A DNA stretch of 64,000 nucleotides from contig OZ251243.1 of the NCBI GenBank assembly GCA_965240325.2, positions 682,001 to 746,000 on the forward strand, written 5' to 3'. The notes beneath the pieces are model-generated. The model was not told where the DNA came from and did no database searches. It worked only from the letters and a program-made list of their open reading frames with translations. This DNA is from Rebecca billardiae RCC1528 (Eukaryota; Haptophyta). The position numbers and the translations under genes are program-made. Numbering within the stretch: the stretch's first letter is position 1; each line of letters opens with the position of its first letter. Positions 11,936-22,349 of the stretch are shown piece after piece.

Positions 11936-12097
11936 CATATGCCGACGGAGGGTGCACCGCGGGCCCCTAACTACGTTGGTTCTACGGAAGGACCGCGGAA
12001 CGCGGTCATATTGTGCGCGCATGCCAATATAACACCAGCGCACATGTAAATAAGCTAGACGGCCGCAACGACGGTCGTATATTTATTCGTCATCATG

Positions 12098-12101
<4 letters not shown>

Positions 12102-12136
<35 letters not shown>
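12102..12136. repeat. (TC)n microsatellite
   Basis: About 17 uninterrupted TC units. Confidence 0.95.
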
Positions 12137-12138
<2 letters not shown>

Positions 12139-12166
12139 TCTATATTATTTATTCTAGACTCCGATG

Positions 12167-14021
12167 ATGGCCCGCGGTGCAGGGCGGAGCGCGCAGCGTG
12201 GAGCCCGCTCCGTGGGCCCTAACCACGTTTCAAAAAGATCTTTGATCAAGAAAAAAGGGACGGGGGACGATTTTCAGGGCTGGAGGAGACCGAGTTTCGA
12301 ATTTTGAGACCCTCTCTAGACACGCATTACGGAGAAAAGGACGCGCCCACGACAAGTTCATATTAAAGCGTGGAGTGACGCCCGTCCAAAACACTTCATA
12401 CGCCCTTTAGGATCCCTAACGTAACGAACCGTTACAAGCGATTTTTTCGGCCAATGAGATTCAAGGAGCGACGACGTTTGATGATCAAATGTTGACGCCC
12501 CCCTAACCCAAGTTTTTTTTCTTTGATCGCGCAACCACAACGCAATGATCTTCATATACTATCTCCCTTGATGAATACTGGATTCGGCCCTCTGAGCTCT
12601 GGAGTCGCCTCGCCGCCTCGGCCACCGGCAGCCGACGAAGCGAACGGAGGCCGAGCGGCGGCCCGCTGCGGCAGCGCACGATCGTTCAATCCGACGGACT
12701 CAGCGCAGGTGCGCGCGGCTGCGGCGGGTATCCCGACGACGGTCGTCGGCGTCGCTTTCGTGCCCGCTCACCCCGTGCGCCCCGCCCTGCCGATCCCTCA
12801 TCGGCCCAGTCAGTGCGGTTTCCAACCGAGCACGACCGCGCGGACACCGGGACACGAATCGATGTCGACGCTCGCGCGCGGAGAGCAGTCGGCGACGGTA
12901 CGAGGAGGAGACCGCGGGGCATCCTAACGCGTGAATCCAGGCGGCCTACTCCGCAGGCGACAGCAGCATCGGGTGTCCCTCGAGTTCATCATGTTATTGA
13001 CTGCGCAGCCGTGAGCTGACTCATCGGTGAAGCCAAAGCCGCCGACGGTAGCGTACTCATCGGACGATGCTCCTCGTGTGTGATATTCTGGGTGCGAATG
13101 CGCATGGCGCGTGGGGGCGAGGCGAGTTTCTCGCTGTGTTTCCGCAGCTGACCATGCGCGCGCCCGCGCGCGCCACGCCGCACGCCGCGCAGCTGAACTC
13201 TCGGCATGTTCAAGCGCGGGCGGTCGCGAGGACGTCGGCGGTTCAGCCGCGTCTCGCCAAGCCTGCCATCTGGCAGATGATCTGCAGTGCGGAGCCTTCG
13301 CCTGATCCAGTCGGCGTGGTGCGAGCGGGTAGTCCAGTGCTTGCTGGACGTTTTGTCGGGATGTGGAGCAGCCACCACGGCCATCTCGCTCGCCCAAGCC
13401 CTCGCTCGCGCCGTCCATGGCCGAGCTGTGATGGCTCAATCCACGTGCGGCGTGCTGACTGCCACTGAAGCCTGGAGCCTCTGGCTGCCGACATGATGCA
13501 GCGCGGCGCGGCAAGCAGCGCGCGCAGATCTGCGGGCGACGAGACTGGGCGAGTCCGAGTCGCAGCACGAGCTGGACCACGCGCACATCTATTTTGCTCT
13601 CGTCCGCCGCATCCGAGCTGTCTCGAGTCTCGACGGCTTGACTGGCGCATGGCCATGGGCGGGCGTTTGGCGCGCGACTGCTCGGAGCTCGGACTGCGCG
13701 CCGCTGACCGTGAGCGGCGGCTCTCACTCACTCAGTGACTGAGAGCCAGCTCCGGCGCTGATGGGCACGACGGATGCCTGACTGCCTGACACGAGAGCCG
13801 CAGGCTGATCTGCGAGCGGCGAGTCCGCGCGACGATGGCGAGGTAAGTTAGTGGCATGTAGCTATGCGACTGGCCGGGGCGACGCTGTGTCCGTGGTGGT
13901 CCGGGACGGAGCGGGTGGCACACCGCACAGACTGTCAGACGGCCGGCACAGACAGACTCTGCATCGCGGGCCCCCACTAAGTTGGTTCTGACGGAAGAGG
14001 ACCGCGGAACGCGGTCCTCTT
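12167..14021. mobile_element. Repeat element with shared ends, copy 2
   Basis: Left end ATGGCCCGCGGTGCAGGGCG at 12167; right end with CTGCATCGCGGGCCCCC at about 13959-13975 and a perfect 12-bp stem, 3-nt loop hairpin (AAGAGGACCGCG-GAA-CGCGGTCCTCTT, 13995-14021). The left 230 bp resemble copies 1 and 3. The interior (12.4-13.95 kb) has only unrecognised open frames and is unrelated to the interiors of the other copies as far as I can see. Confidence 0.5.
13995..14021. other. Perfect 12-bp hairpin at repeat end
   Basis: AAGAGGACCGCG and CGCGGTCCTCTT flank a GAA loop. Shorter versions of the same hairpin close copies 1 (about 11990-12007) and 3 (about 29657-29674), so the stem is a conserved element feature and not an isolated transcription terminator. 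Confidence 0.8.
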
Positions 14022-14352
14022 ATATATGCGCGATATTTTAATAGTTCGTCAGTCTTTCAGACGACGTCGTCGTGGCATGCCTGCAACGGCGGGCAGGCGT
14101 CAGACTCGGAGTCAGTAACTAGTAAGCTGTCACGACCACGTGATCACGAAATCCCAGCCCTGCGCCGCTCCGCTACAAGCAGTCGCGAAAGTCGACCAGT
14201 GCCACTGGTCGCGCGCGCTTCTCGCGCGCCCGCTCGTCCACTCACTCCTGCGCAAGAGGCGGAGCGGCGCGCGGCTTGCGCATGCAGGTAACTTACTCGT
14301 GCTTCCTCGCTCGGCTGCAGCTCGTGCCCGGCGAGTTGATCGGCCCTGGGGG
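14022..14352. other. Intergenic / 3' flank of esterase
   Basis: 330 bp with no gene seen; presumed 3' UTR and terminator region of the minus-strand esterase. Confidence 0.5.
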
Positions 14353-15474
14353 CTAGCTCCCTCGCGCGTAAGGCACTCGCGACAACACATCCGGCGGCCC
14401 GGACCACACCGCGTCGAGGTGGTCGAGCAGGGCCAGGTGGAGAGGCTCCCACACCTCCGTGTCGCCGGTGAAGTGCGTGCAGTCCGGGCGGTTGCCGTCG
14501 GTGTGGAACGTGCTGTTTGCACCAGGCGCGCCCGGGTGCAACGGCATGGCGACGAGCGCGTCGAAGGCGCGCAGGATAGGCAGGTCTCCACGTGCGGCCA
14601 GTGCGGCGTCGCGCTTCCACCCGGCCACGGCCGGGTCGTATCGCGGCGGCAGCGGCGCACACCGCCCGTCGTTCCGCGCGGGGAGGAATGCTCCCCAGTG
14701 CCGCTCGATCGGAATGCCCGCGTACGCAAAGTGCTGCGGCGTGGGCTCGCGTAGCACGCAACGCATGGCGTGCGCGGTGCAGGCGGCGTCGGCCGCCTTG
14801 ACGACGAGGGGAAGGTGCCTCTGGTAGATGTGCTTGTACGCCGGCTCGAGCACCAGGAGGTCGAAGCTGTGCGCACGCGCCAACCTCACGATCGTCTGCA
14901 CTGCTTTCTCCATCCGGCGGAAGTATGAGCCTGGCAGGTTGATGTAGAGGAGGTTGTACGGAGAGGTGGCGTTCGTGCGACTCAGATGCATGCCGAGCGA
15001 GCTCGTGCGCACGTGACGTGGCAGCAGCTTCAGCTCGCGCTTGAGCATCTCGCCCCAGTACGCGTACGCAGGCTCGGGGCCGTACCGAGCCTCGCGCCAC
15101 TTCCGGTAGTACCCGCGGAATGGAAGGCCGACGTAGCACAGCAAGCTCTCGTACCATTGCTGCGTGATGGAGTCACCTATGAACATCACACGTCGGCGGA
15201 CCAGATGCCGGCGCAACCGGGCAGGGCCGTCGTTGCGAAGCAAGCGCGCCGCAGAGACGTACCGGCCGAGTGGCGCACGTGCAGGGCCGCTGGCGGCGCA
15301 CGAGCGGTACATGTGCGCGTTGGAGCAGCAACTCGGCAGCGCGACGAGCGAGCTATTCGCCGCATCATCGAGAGGCACCCACCACTCCGAGTGCACTGGC
15401 TCTAATGGCATCGCCGCTGCTGCCGTGCGGCGTAAGGCCGCGACGACGAACATCGTAGTCAGACCACCCTTCAT
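14353..15474 (-). CDS. PMR5/Cas1p-type SGNH acyl-esterase/acyltransferase-like protein
   Basis: 373 residues from the ATG at 15474. An upstream in-frame ATG at 15558 lies in a repeated module and gives no signal peptide, whereas MKGGLTTMFVVAALRRTAAAA looks like a short signal or anchor. The block MFIGDSITQQWYESLL (about residues 97-112) carries the GDS motif with the nucleophilic Ser. The C-terminal NRPDCTHFTGDTEVWEPL carries the Asp-x-x-His pair. Together these are the hallmarks of the PC-esterase (PMR5N/TBL, Cas1p) clan that O-acetylates wall or secreted polysaccharides in the Golgi. The sequence shows the fold. The substrate cannot be told, but the neighbourhood of wall proteins and a sulfotransferase makes polysaccharide modification likely. 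Single exon. Confidence 0.8.
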   Translation of the reverse strand: MKGGLTTMFVVAALRRTAAAAMPLEPVHSEWWVPLDDAANSSLVALPSCCSNAHMYRSCAASGPARAPLGRYVSAARLLRNDGPARLRRHLVRRRVMFIGDSITQQWYESLLCYVGLPFRGYYRKWREARYGPEPAYAYWGEMLKRELKLLPRHVRTSSLGMHLSRTNATSPYNLLYINLPGSYFRRMEKAVQTIVRLARAHSFDLLVLEPAYKHIYQRHLPLVVKAADAACTAHAMRCVLREPTPQHFAYAGIPIERHWGAFLPARNDGRCAPLPPRYDPAVAGWKRDAALAARGDLPILRAFDALVAMPLHPGAPGANSTFHTDGNRPDCTHFTGDTEVWEPLHLALLDHLDAVWSGPPDVLSRVPYARGS

Positions 15475-15529
15475 CTCTGCGCAGGCGGGCTCGTCCTTGT
15501 ACCATATTGTACTGCGCCGGCAAGGGCGG

Positions 15530-15580
15530 TACAGTTTACTATGATTTAACGTGCACACTTGGTTAAGGCGTGATTAACGC
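15530..15580 (-). repeat. 51-bp module shared with the MMACHC gene 5' flank
   Basis: This block, 56 bp upstream of the esterase ATG, is repeated at 43105-43155 with only two differences. It starts TACAGTTTACTATGATTTA (plus strand) and ends GGTTAAGGCGTGATTAACGC. In both places it lies just upstream of a minus-strand start codon. It could be a promoter/5'-leader module or the end of a small Tc1/mariner-like element (TA-CAGT start). Confidence 0.6.
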
Positions 15581-15759
15581 AGTAGCGCCGGTCTGTTTTT
15601 CCGCGGGGGGGGCACGCCCGGATTTAACCGTGCCGCCCCCGCGGCTTTGTGCAACATCAAGGAGAGTCCGGACGCTTCTCGTCGCCGCCAAGTGCGGGGA
15701 CCCCTCGCGACGGCCGCGCCGCCGCACCCGAGCGTGCCGACCCGCGCCTCGCGTGCACA

Positions 15760-16500
15760 CGCGCATTTGGCGGGGCGCGCGCGGAGCGCGCCGCGCGCGG
15801 GCGCGTCGGCCCGTACGCTCGGAGCCCTCTTCCGGAAAATTCCGAGCGCGCCGCGCCGCGCCCGTCGCGTCGCGCTGCGGCGTGCGCCGTGCACGCGTTC
15901 AGTTCGGCTCGGGTGCCGCGCGCCGCCGCGGAGCGGAAAGAGAGCCGGGAGCGGGTGCGCTGGCGCGGGCGGGGTGTGGAGGCACGCTACGGGAGTCTAC
16001 TTCTCGTGCCGCGCGCGCGCGCCCGCTCGGCGCCGTCGCTTGGCGCGGCCGTAGGCGTCAAAGCGTCGATGGTTGGCCTCGCTGTCGAGAACCGCGCTAA
16101 AGGGGGGGCCGCCGCCTGGGGGCCGATGCGGGTAAAACGCTTGACGAGACCGAGCACGGTGCTGACGAGACCGAATACGCACCGGCACCGGCCCATGGAA
16201 GCCCGCCGCGCGCTGCGGCCGCGCGCCGCGCGCACATCAGGCGGGGCGCGCACGGAGTCCGCCGCGCGTGGGGGCCTCAGCCAGTACGCTCAGGCCCCCG
16301 GGGGAAGCACATGCGACCTCGCCGCGCCGCGCCCGTCGCGCCGCGCCACGGCGTGAGCAGTGCGTCCCGGTTCGACCAGGGTCGCGGCGCGCGCCGCTGC
16401 GCGCTACCACTGGGGCGGATGGTGCGCACCGCGCGCGCGGGGGCGGCTGGTGGAGGCGGGCGGTGACGGCCTGGCTCGTCTGCCGCGCGCGCGCCGCCCT
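15760..16500. repeat. Diverged tandem duplication, period about 470 bp
   Basis: GGCGGGGCGCGC(G/A)CGGAG... at 15771 recurs at 16238, followed in both by CAGTACGCTC/CGTACGCTC, a CGCCGCGCCGCGCCCGTCGC block and a GCGGGCGG..TGTGGAGG block (near 15970 and 16450). Similarity is patchy, so the duplication is old. Open frames here are compositional. Confidence 0.55.
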
Positions 16501-16963
16501 GCGTTGCGTCCTGAACTCTCCGTGCTCGCAGGGTGCGGATGCTGCACGAGAGCCAGTGCTGCCGTGACTGTCTGTGACGGGCTGGGCTGGGCTGCTAGGC
16601 GGCTGCGGGCCTCCCGTGTGGGTTGGATGCATGCCCGCTGCGACGCTGGCCGCAGGATTGCGTCCTCCCGCTTTGCCTTGCCCTTGGCAGCTGCGCCACC
16701 GTTGTGTGGCATGTGCTGCCAGGTGCCGCGCTCAGGTGGTCGGGCGGCAGCTGTCTGCCGCCTGCTCGCGCGAGGCTGGCTCCTCGGGCGGCTGGATGAC
16801 CACAATCGCGGATGGCTTGGTGCGGACGGGGTGGTCTTGGTCCCCTGTCTCAGCGCCAGCACGTTGCGGCTGCAGCAGCCGCAGGCGTGTCTGCTTGATC
16901 CGCTTGATGGGCTCCGGCCGGCAGCCCAGACTCCATTTTACCTCTCACATCTGGGCCTTGGGG
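16501..16963. other. Intergenic, no gene recognised
   Basis: Frames of 100-210 codons are open on both strands through GC bias, with no recognisable domain. Confidence 0.5.
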
Positions 16964-16970
16964 CAGTGAG

Positions 16971-18030
16971 AGTGCACTCGAGCGAAAACGTGCCAGGCTA
17001 GGCATGCGCGGCCCAGTGCGGGCTAGGCATCGGGGGCGATGCCTAGCCCGGCCAGGCTAGGCATTCGCCCATACCCTCGCGTCGTCAGAACTTTCGGAAA
17101 CGAAAGTCGCGCAAAGCCAAAGGCGGCCCCGGTCTTCTTTCACGGCGGCGCAAGGGGCGCGGGGGCGCTGGCTCGCGATCCGAAGGGCAGTCGCTCGCGA
17201 CCTCGCTTGGGCGGCGGCAGCGGCGCTGCGGCATACTGTTTGCCACCCGCGCGGCTGTGTGCGATCGCGCGGTCCCGTTCGTCGCCACGCCGCGCGCGAC
17301 CGTTCACGGCACAGTCTTTCCGCACTGTGAGCACCCCTTGCCAGCGCACGGCGGCGGAGAGCCCAGACAGCCCGTCACGCGCGCGACGTCCTTGTGGGAT
17401 GCGATGTACTCACCCTAATGCTAGCATGCGCCTGCGTTTTGGTGAGCCTGTTCAGCATCCAGACCACTCTCTACTGCTGCAAGATGAGTCATCGTCTGCC
17501 AATCGGTCAACGAGGCATGGACAGCGCAGCAGTCGTCCATGATCCTCTTGCCCACCCCGTGGGCAAGCGCATGCCTCCGGGAACCCAAAGAACCTGGGTA
17601 CATCGCATCCCACAAGGACGTCGCGCGCGTGACGGGCTGTCTGGGCTCTCCGCCGCCGTGCGCTGGCAAGGGGTGCTCACAGTGCGGAAAGACTGTGCCG
17701 TGAACGGTCGCGCGCGGCGTGGCGACGAACGGGACCGCGCGATCGCACACAGCCGCGCGGGTGGCAAACAGTATGCCGCAGCGCCGCTGCCGCCGCCCAA
17801 GCGAGGTCGCGAGCGACTGCCCTTCGGATCGCGAGCCAGCGCCCCCGCGCCCCTTGCGCCGCCGTGAAAGAAGACCGGGGCCGCCTTTGCGCGACTTTCG
17901 TTTCCGAAAGTTCTGAAGACGCGAGGGTATGGGCGAATGCCTAGCCTGGCCGGGCTAGGCATCGCCCCCGATGCCTAGCCCGCACTGGGCCGCGCATGCC
18001 TAGCCTGGCACGTTTTCGCTCGAGTGCACT
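16971..18030. mobile_element. Fold-back DNA transposon with 439/433-bp inverted repeats and 7-bp TSD
   Basis: The left arm 16971-17409 and right arm 17598-18030 are near-identical inverted repeats. They differ by a 6-bp indel near 17115 and at least one base change. The termini are AGTGCACTCGAGCGAAAACG. The element is flanked by the direct repeat CAGTGAG at 16964-16970 and 18031-18037, a clean 7-bp target-site duplication. Each arm holds several GCTAGGCAT motifs, including the palindrome ATGCCTAGC..GCTAGGCAT, as subterminal repeats. The 188-bp centre has no long open frame, so the element is non-autonomous. High arm identity suggests recent insertion or gene conversion. The superfamily is undetermined. 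Confidence 0.93.
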
Positions 18031-18049
18031 CAGTGAGCTGGTGTCAGGT

Positions 18050-18267
18050 GTGGTGCGATAAACACCGAAGGCTGGTGGCAGCTTACTAATCAGAAGATGG
18101 CTCAAACAACCAGAGGTCACAGCACACCATGCATCGTGCCCGGACCGTGCGCGGTCCGGCAGTGCACAGACTCACAGTGGACCGGATGTTCTTCCGGGTG
18201 AGGCGGCACTCGCCGCCGCAAGGGGAAGCGCATCAGCAGGCGGCTCCGAGTCGCAGCTGCATCGCGT
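18050..18267 (+). repeat. Split direct repeat A1
   Basis: Identical by eye to 21504-21721 (offset 3454). It begins GTGGTGCGATAAACACCGAA and contains an internal palindrome CCCGGACCGTGCGCGGTCCGG-like hairpin. Confidence 0.9.
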
Positions 18268-18439
18268 TGCGTTGCCCCCCGGGGGCGCGGCGACGGCCTC
18301 GGCGAGCGTGCCCTTGGGGCCGCAGCTGGGCTCGCACAGCGACATGGCCCAGTCCTCGTGGCGCGATGGCCCGCGGGGATAGGGCCTCCCCCGACCGCCG
18401 GCTCTTCGCGGGTCGGCGAGGGTTGCCAACAACCTGCAA

Positions 18440-20790
18440 CCCTGCAACCGAGAAGCGCTCGTTGCATTCCGCGGCGCTGCCGCAGACGGTCGGGGCGAGC
18501 GTGCCCTCGGGGCCGCCGTCGGTGTCTCATGGAGACAGGGTCCAGCCCTCGTGGCTCGATGGCCCGCTGGCGCTCTGGCCTACCTCAGTCGGCCCTTCGG
18601 GAGTCTGTGAGGGTTGCCTGCAACCTGCAACCGGGAAGCTCACGCCGCATATCGCGGTGCTGCAGCGGACGGTTTGGGCGTGTGCGCCCTTGTGGCCGCC
18701 GCCGTTGTCTCATGGAGACAGGGTCCAGCCCTCGTGGCTCGATGGCCCGCTGGTGCTCTGGCCTGCCTCAGTCGGCTCTTCGTGAGTCGGTGAGGGTTGC
18801 CTGCAACCTGCAACCGGGAAGCTCACGCCGCATATCGCGGTGCTGCAGCGGACGGTCTGGGCGTGTGCGCCCTTGTGGCCGCCGCCGTCGTCTCATGGAG
18901 ACAGGGTCCAGCCCTCGTGGCTCGATGGCCCGCTGGTGCTCTGGCCTGCCTCAGTCGGCTCTTCGTGAGTCGGTGAGGGTTGCCTGCAACCTGCAACCGG
19001 GAAGCTCACGCCGCATATCGCGGTGCTGCAGCGGACGGTCTGGGCGTGTGCGCCCTCGTGGCCGCCGCCGTCGTCTCATGGAGACAGGGTCCAGCCCTCG
19101 TGGCTCGATGGCCCGCTGGTGCTCTGGCCTACCTCAGTCGGTCCTTCGTGAGTCGGTGAGGGTTGCCTGCACCTGCAACCGGGAAGCTCACGCAGCATAT
19201 CGCGGTGCTGCAGCGGACGGTTTGGGCGTGTGCGCCCTTGTGGCCGCCGCCGTTGTCTCATGGAGACAGGGTCCAGCCCTCGTGGCTCGATGGCCCGCTG
19301 GTGCTCTGGCCTGCCTCAGTCGGCTCTTCGTGAGTCGGTGAGGGTTGCCTGCAACCTGCAACCGGGAAGCTCACGCCGCATATCGCGGTGCTGCAGCGGA
19401 CGGTCTGGGCGTGTGCGCCCTCGTGGCCGCCGCCGTCGTCTCATGGAGACAGGGTCCAGCCCTCGTGGCTCGATGGCCCGCTGGTGCTCTGGCCTACCTC
19501 AGTCGGTCCTTCGTGAGTCGGTGAGGGTTGCCTGCACCTGCAACCGGGAAGCTCACGCAGCGTACAGCTGTGCTGCAGCGGCCGGTTTGGGTGTGTGTGC
19601 CCTTGTGGCCGCCGCCGTTGTCTCATGGAGACAGGGTCCAGCCCTCGTGGCTCGATGGCTCGCTGGTGCTCTGGCCTGCCTCAGTCGGCTCTTCGTGAGT
19701 CGGTGAGGGTTGCCTGCAACCTGCAACCGGGAAGCTCACGCCGCATATCGCGGTGCTGCAGCGGACGGTTTGGGCGTGTGCGCCCTTGTGGCCGCCGCCG
19801 TTGTCTCATGGAGACAGGGTCCAGCCCTCGTGGCTCGATGGCCCGCTGGTGCTCTGGCCTGCCTCAGTCCCGGGCTCTTCGTGAGTCGGTGAGGGTTGCC
19901 TGCAACCGCCTGCAACCTGGAAGCTCACGCAGCATTACATTGCGGTGCTGAGGCGCGGCGGACGGTCTGGGCGTGTGTGCCCTGGTGGCCGCCGGCGCCG
20001 TTCGGTCTCATGCTGAGACACGCGGGCGGTCCCGGCAGGCCCGTGTGGCTCGATGGCCCGCTGATGCTCGGGCCTACCTCAGTCCCGGGCTCTTCGTAAG
20101 TCGGTGAGGGCGTTGCCTGCAACCGCCTGCAACCCCTGGAAGCTCACGCTAACACGCAGCACATTGCGCGGTGCTGTTCGGCGCGCGGACGGTCTGGGCG
20201 TGTGCGCCCTGGTGGCCACCGCCATCATGTCTCATGGAGACAGGGTCCAGTCATCTTGGCTTGATGGCCCGCTGGTGCTCGGGCCTCCCTCAGTCGGCTC
20301 TTCGTGAGTCGTCGGTGAGGGTTGCCTGCAGCCTTTATACCTCATTCGACCCTTCGTGCGTCTGTGAGGGTTGCATGCCTGCGACTTGCAGCTGAAAAGC
20401 TCGCGCAGCATCACTGCAGCATGCAGCGGTGGCTGCAGCTTACGGTCTGGGCCGATGAGTGTGCCCTCGTGGCAGCTGCGTTGTCTCATGGAGACAGGGC
20501 CCAGCCCTCATGGCTCGATGGCCAGCTGGTGCTCTGGCCTCCCTCAGTCGGCCCTCCGGGAGTCGGTGAGGCTGGCCGAGTGCAGCCTGCAACCAGGACT
20601 GGCTCACGCTGCATACTGAAGCTGGGCTGCAGCGGGCGCGGGTCCGGTCCGAGTGGGCGTGTGCGCCCTCTGGGCAGTTATCTCCTCATGGAGATAGGTT
20701 TCAGCCCTCGTGGCTCGATGGCCAGCTGGTGCTCGGGCCTACCTCACTCGGCTCTTCGTGAGTCGGTGAGGGGTGCCTGCATCAAGGCTC
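18440..20790 (+). repeat. 183-bp satellite-like tandem array
   Basis: The landmark TCTCATGGAGACAGGGTCCA recurs at 18525, 18708, 18891, 19074, 19256, 19439, 19621 and 19804 (period 182-183), then in diverged, longer units at about 20006, 20230, 20484 and 20690. Units within 18.6-19.9 kb are over 95% alike. A 365-bp two-unit block at 19074-19438 is duplicated at 19439-19803, a small higher-order repeat. Because 183 is divisible by 3, one frame stays open for 327 codons (18358-19341). I read this as a by-product, not a gene. Confidence 0.9.
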
Positions 20791-21173
20791 GAGCAGTTCG
20801 CGTGCGCTGGACTGACTCGTGCGCACTAGCGGTGGGGCATGCCATTGCGCACACCGGCGGTCAATGGACCGACTCGCCAGCGGGGAGGCAGGACTACTCG
20901 AACAAGGGACTGCCCCCGCTGCCGCAGCCAGTGCCAGCAGTGGCACTGGCAGCGCAGATAGCACCTGATGGTGCTATCTGGCCGGTGATGGCCATCAGGC
21001 GCGCATGCTCCACTGATGCATGCGGCACTGTGCTGCATCATACATACTATGCAGCGAGCAGGCCAGAAGTGGCCGAGCAGACCTCTGCAGTCTCCCTGTG
21101 CGCCATCTGAGGCAGCGATGGGAAGGGATGACGCCGGGTGCGGGCAACCGCAGTGGCCAGGAGGGCAATCAAT

Positions 21174-21506
21174 GGGGCTAGGGCGGCCACACGCCCGCAC
21201 TCACACCCAGCCGACGCGGCTGCTGCCGACAGCGCAGCGCCGGTCGGCAGGATGAATGCGGGCGGAGGGGCCGTCCGTTCCTGGCAATGCCTCATCCCTC
21301 TAATCCCATGCAAGCCTCCGCTTAAGGCGGCAGGCAAGGCATAGGGTCTGCTCATCTCTATTCCATATGCTGATCATCAGCAGTTGGATAAGTGATATGG
21401 TTGATTGGCTGACAGCCACGTCAGCGCCGCCGTTGAGGCCCATTTGAGATGGGCAGCGCAGCTGACTCAGTCAGGGGACCTGGTTGACCCAGATGCCTGA
21501 TTAGTG
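21174..21506 (+). repeat. Split direct repeat B1
   Basis: Identical by eye to 24909-25241 (offset 3735). It ends CCTGATTAGTG, and the last GTG is also the first GTG of A2. Confidence 0.9.
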
Positions 21507-21721
21507 GTGCGATAAACACCGAAGGCTGGTGGCAGCTTACTAATCAGAAGATGGCTCAAACAACCAGAGGTCACAGCACACCATGCATCGTGCCCGGACC
21601 GTGCGCGGTCCGGCAGTGCACAGACTCACAGTGGACCGGATGTTCTTCCGGGTGAGGCGGCACTCGCCGCCGCAAGGGGAAGCGCATCAGCAGGCGGCTC
21701 CGAGTCGCAGCTGCATCGCGT
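21504..21721 (+). repeat. Split direct repeat A2
   Basis: Second copy of A1. It directly abuts B1, the junction expected from a circular or tandem intermediate. Confidence 0.9.
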
Positions 21722-22349
21722 CCCACCCAACCCACCCTACACAAGGAAGCTGCAGTGCAGTCATATCGTCTACTCATCATTGGACGTGTGATCCCCACCT
21801 GAGTCTGACCCTGCCTTGCGCTTCCCGCGGCCGTCGCCAGCCTTCGGCTTTGCTTCTGCTGCACATGGAGGAAGCGGCACCCCACCTTGGGGCAGCTGCC
21901 GCTCCGCTGGAACGAGTGGCACACGCCCGTGACTGGTCGTCTCGGAGCGCTGGCACGAGGGCCGTGTCGTTCACCTCGTCCAGCACCATGTGCTCAGGGA
22001 GCAGGGCACGCGCACTGCTCACGCCCCTCCGGCGATGGCACGGATGCCCCGGCGGCGAGGACGTCCGAGAACTGCGGGAACGGCGGCACTTGGCCGCCGG
22101 AGATCTCTCCGAGTGCCCGGGGAGCTTCTTCGAGGCGTTGAGCGGCCCGGGCAGCAGGACGATCGAGACGGTCTGGTCGTTGACAAGGTGGGCCTCCTGC
22201 CACACGCAGCCTTTGGTCAGCAGCTGCTGGGGCTTCTCGTCCTTCGTGGGCCGCGATGGCTCCCGCCGGAGCCGAGGCGCCTCGTCACGCGGCGGCGGCA
22301 GTGTTGCGGGCGCCAACGTCGGCATGGCGGCGGCGGTGATCGTTGACAT
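21722..22349 (-). pseudogene. Possible gag-like fragment with CCCH zinc finger
   Basis: On the minus strand, CHSFQRSGSCPKVGCRFLH (about 21867-21921) fits a C-x8-C-x4-C-x3-H zinc finger. An upstream frame (to 22349) continues ...VPALRDDQSRAC into it only after a frameshift. Zinc-finger gag proteins accompany many retroelements, and an opposite-strand reading frame would recall Kangaroo-type elements. Domain-level evidence is thin. Confidence 0.35.

Larger units (their letters stand above)
9623..12009. mobile_element. Repeat element with shared ends, copy 1
   Basis: The left end reads ATGGCCCGCGGTGCAGGGCG and the right end contains GCACCGCGGGCCCC followed by a hairpin (GGACCGCG-GAA-CGCGGTC) and CAT. 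GGCCCGCGGTGCA is thus a terminal inverted motif. The left 250 bp, including AAAAAGATCTTTTGATCA, align with copies at 12167 and 28383, and the right 60 bp also match. The interior differs between copies. Here it holds a 76-bp tandem repeat and sequence duplicated in inverted orientation at 30.8-31.6 kb. No convincing coding sequence and no clear target duplication were found, so the exact ends are uncertain. Confidence 0.5.

Noticed and set aside
13995-14021. Helitron 3' hairpin
   Set aside because: A conserved hairpin closes the element family, but no CTRR terminus follows within 10-12 bases and no TC start is seen at the left end.
18358-19341. 327-codon frame across the 183-bp array
   Set aside because: It is open only because the period is divisible by 3. 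It ends where one unit loses a base, and there is no recognisable domain or start context.
18440-20790. CRISPR array
   Set aside because: The entire 183-bp unit is repeated; there are no short repeats with variable spacers.
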